NCBI GenBank assembly: GCA_003427395.1
Contig: BFEA01000411.1
Span: 1,347,367 to 1,387,655, forward strand
DNA length: 40,289 nt
Reading direction: 5' to 3'
Source: Chara braunii
Taxonomy: Eukaryota > Streptophyta > Charophyceae > Charales > Characeae
Within the stretch, counting starts at the first letter, position 1, and each line of letters opens with the position of its first letter. This document shows positions 39,030-40,289 of the stretch, in pieces. Under the pieces are notes generated by a model that made no database searches, was not told the DNA's origin, and worked only from the letters and a program-made list of their open reading frames with translations. Made by a program: the position numbers and the translations under genes.

Positions 39030-39527
39030 GTGACAGCAAAAAAAATAGTAGTGAGGGAAAAGAAAGAAAAACATGCAAGCCTTGAAGATATCACTCCCTC
39101 TTTTTTTCTTTCTGTTTTTGGCATGGCATCCTACTGCCCCCCTTGTACATTCTAAACCCCATGCAATTGGTTCACAAACTCATCACACACTAGCATGCTC
39201 GTTTCAGTGTACGAGGTCGCGAGTTAAAAAACTTAACTATGGTACACATACCTCCCAAGTGGTAAAATATTCACGAGTTAAAACTTAACGCTGGCAACTC
39301 TGGAAGTGTTAATATGTTAACTCTTGACGATTCTAACCCTGGTCAGTAGGTGTGAGAACTCAACACAAGATGGCATGCTCATTTCAGTGTACCTGGTCGT
39401 GAATTAAGCAAGATACATACCTTCCAAGTGTTAAAGTATATTCAACACTGTCTTTATGTTTCCACTCTCGAACAAGTTACTTGAACTCTTGAAGAACTTT
39501 CAGAGTGGAAGCCTTGAACATTCTGGG

Positions 39528-39755
39528 GTGGAACTTGAAGTGGAAACATTGAGAGTGAAACAGGTGCAACTGGAAGTGGAAACGTTCAGAGTGAAACAAG
39601 TGGAACTCGAAGTGGAAACATTCAGAGTGAAACAAGTGGAACTCGAAGTGGAAACATTCAGAGTGAAACAAGTGGAACTCGAAGTGGAAACATTCAGAGT
39701 GAAACAAGTGGAACTAGAAGTGGAAACATTGAGAGTGAAACAAGTGGAACTAGAA
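39528..39755. repeat. 36-bp tandem repeat, about 6.3 copies
   Basis: Unit GTGGAACTCGAAGTGGAAAC then ATTCAGAGTGAAACAA, nearly identical between copies. In one frame it encodes VELEVETFRVKQ. The opposite strand is open too, so coding is not implied, and the location is intronic. Confidence 0.95.
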
Positions 39756-40206
39756 GTCAACTCTGACCATTTTCAGATGCCAGTACAAGTAATCAGAGAG
39801 CATGTCCTAGCTGACCACTGTCACTCCCTGAGTGGAATACGTGGTATTATTTCTGTATACAGCACAGTTTTCGGGCCGTATACGGACGTGATTATACTGC
39901 ATTCTGTTCTGCTGTCAAAGGGAGGATGGTAGCATATTATTTAAAAGACCGGAGTTGAGTGGAAAAGTCAACGCCACTTCACCAGCGAAGCTCTCATGGC
40001 CAGCGGTCAAGACTAGCGTGGCCTGTAGTACTTGAACGGATGTTGGTAGGGGACCACCGTCCTATTCTGAGCCCTAAACAATGAGATATAACCCACTCTG
40101 AACGCTTGTGTGAACAACACCATGACAAGTCTGAAAAAAAAAAAAGAACAAGAACAGCGAAATGCAACCAACCCTGAATTATTGTGGGGCCAGTGAGGGT
40201 GCGCAC

Positions 40207-40231
40207 GAGAGAGAGAGAGAGAGAGAGAGAG
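40207..40231. repeat. (GA)n microsatellite at the artefact junction
   Basis: GA run directly before the adapter remnant. Confidence 0.9.
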
Positions 40232-40256
40232 GTCTCTTATACACATCTAGATGTGT
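40232..40256. other. Partial Nextera mate-pair junction adapter
   Basis: GTCTCTTATACACATCT followed by AGATGTGT: the central 25 bp of the same junction as at 37133-37170. Confidence 0.96.
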
Positions 40257-40289
40257 GCGAAGCGTCTGCTGAGCACAGTGCAAGGTCAG
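40257..40289. other. Chimeric mitochondrial-intron sequence
   Basis: The last 30 bases are identical to 28431-28460 inside the mitochondrial insert. Joined through the adapter, they are not expected to be contiguous with the sequence to the left. Confidence 0.9.

Larger units (their letters stand above)
39030..40231 (+). other. Intron 3 (partial) with repeats
   Basis: No exon recognised. A diverged direct repeat (CATGCTCGTTTCAGTGTACG/CATGCTCATTTCAGTGTACC with flanks) lies at about 39174-39280 and 39354-39446, and a 36-bp minisatellite follows. Confidence 0.5.

Noticed and set aside
1-40289. CRISPR arrays, operons, ribosome-binding sites, rRNA genes
   Set aside because: No regularly spaced repeat-spacer pattern, no bacterial gene organisation and no rRNA-like sequence seen; the window is eukaryotic.

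Overview
This is a eukaryotic nuclear window, rich in repeats and poor in genes. Four things argue for a green-plant or streptophyte-algal nuclear genome; Chara-like is my guess, at low confidence. (1) There is a tetratricopeptide gene with multi-kb introns whose sequence looks most like the plant TTC1/TPR1 type. (2) A truncated tRNA-Phe(GAA) of plant-mitochondrial type is present. (3) There are reverse-transcriptase relics. (4) Small DNA transposons with 8-bp target duplications are very dense. There are two N-runs and one isolated N. A complete Nextera mate-pair junction adapter sits at 37133-37170 and a trimmed one at 40232-40256, so part of the right-hand end is not genuine contiguous DNA.

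Layout. 1-7.1 kb: no recognisable gene; one short terminal-inverted-repeat element (1732-1966), a four-copy 60-bp repeat, purine and pyrimidine tracts, a 36-bp minisatellite and a strand-switching CCAGAAC/GTTCTGG array. 7.1-8.7 kb: a badly broken minus-strand reverse-transcriptase pseudogene with an internal tandem duplication. 9.0-9.26 and 11.1-12.6 kb: a dispersed duplication; the second copy holds a nested transposon stack and the first serves as its empty-site control. 11.27-20.1 kb: a graveyard of non-autonomous hAT-like elements, many delimited exactly by 8-bp duplications and inserted into one another, separated by very AT-rich DNA. 21.0-25.4 kb: two head-to-tail units of a retroelement, one supplying the RT and the other a gag-like ORF1 with a zinc knuckle. 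25.7-28.1 kb: another small element, microsatellites and a hammerhead-ribozyme-like motif. 28.17-28.64 kb: a mitochondrial insert (trnF, a possible rps2 start, group II intron sequence). 28.64-31.56 kb: a large fold-back, a gap, a palindrome and 1.2 kb of pyrimidine-rich minisatellite.

31.77 kb to the end: the 5' part of one gene, a TTC1-like TPR protein, with three exons visible (31769-31936, 34756-34935, 38903-39029), GT/AG borders and compatible phases. The rest of the gene lies outside the window. Its introns hold two U6-snRNA-derived sequences, a hairpin MITE family, a tRNA-like sequence, minisatellites and a duplicated piece of exon 1.

The most noteworthy signals are the two minus-strand type III hammerhead-like motifs (12778-12835 and 27452-27512), the exactly resolvable nested element families sharing CGAAC or CCGGAC subterminal motifs, and the adapter-mediated chimera that ends the window in mitochondrial intron sequence also present at 28431-28460.
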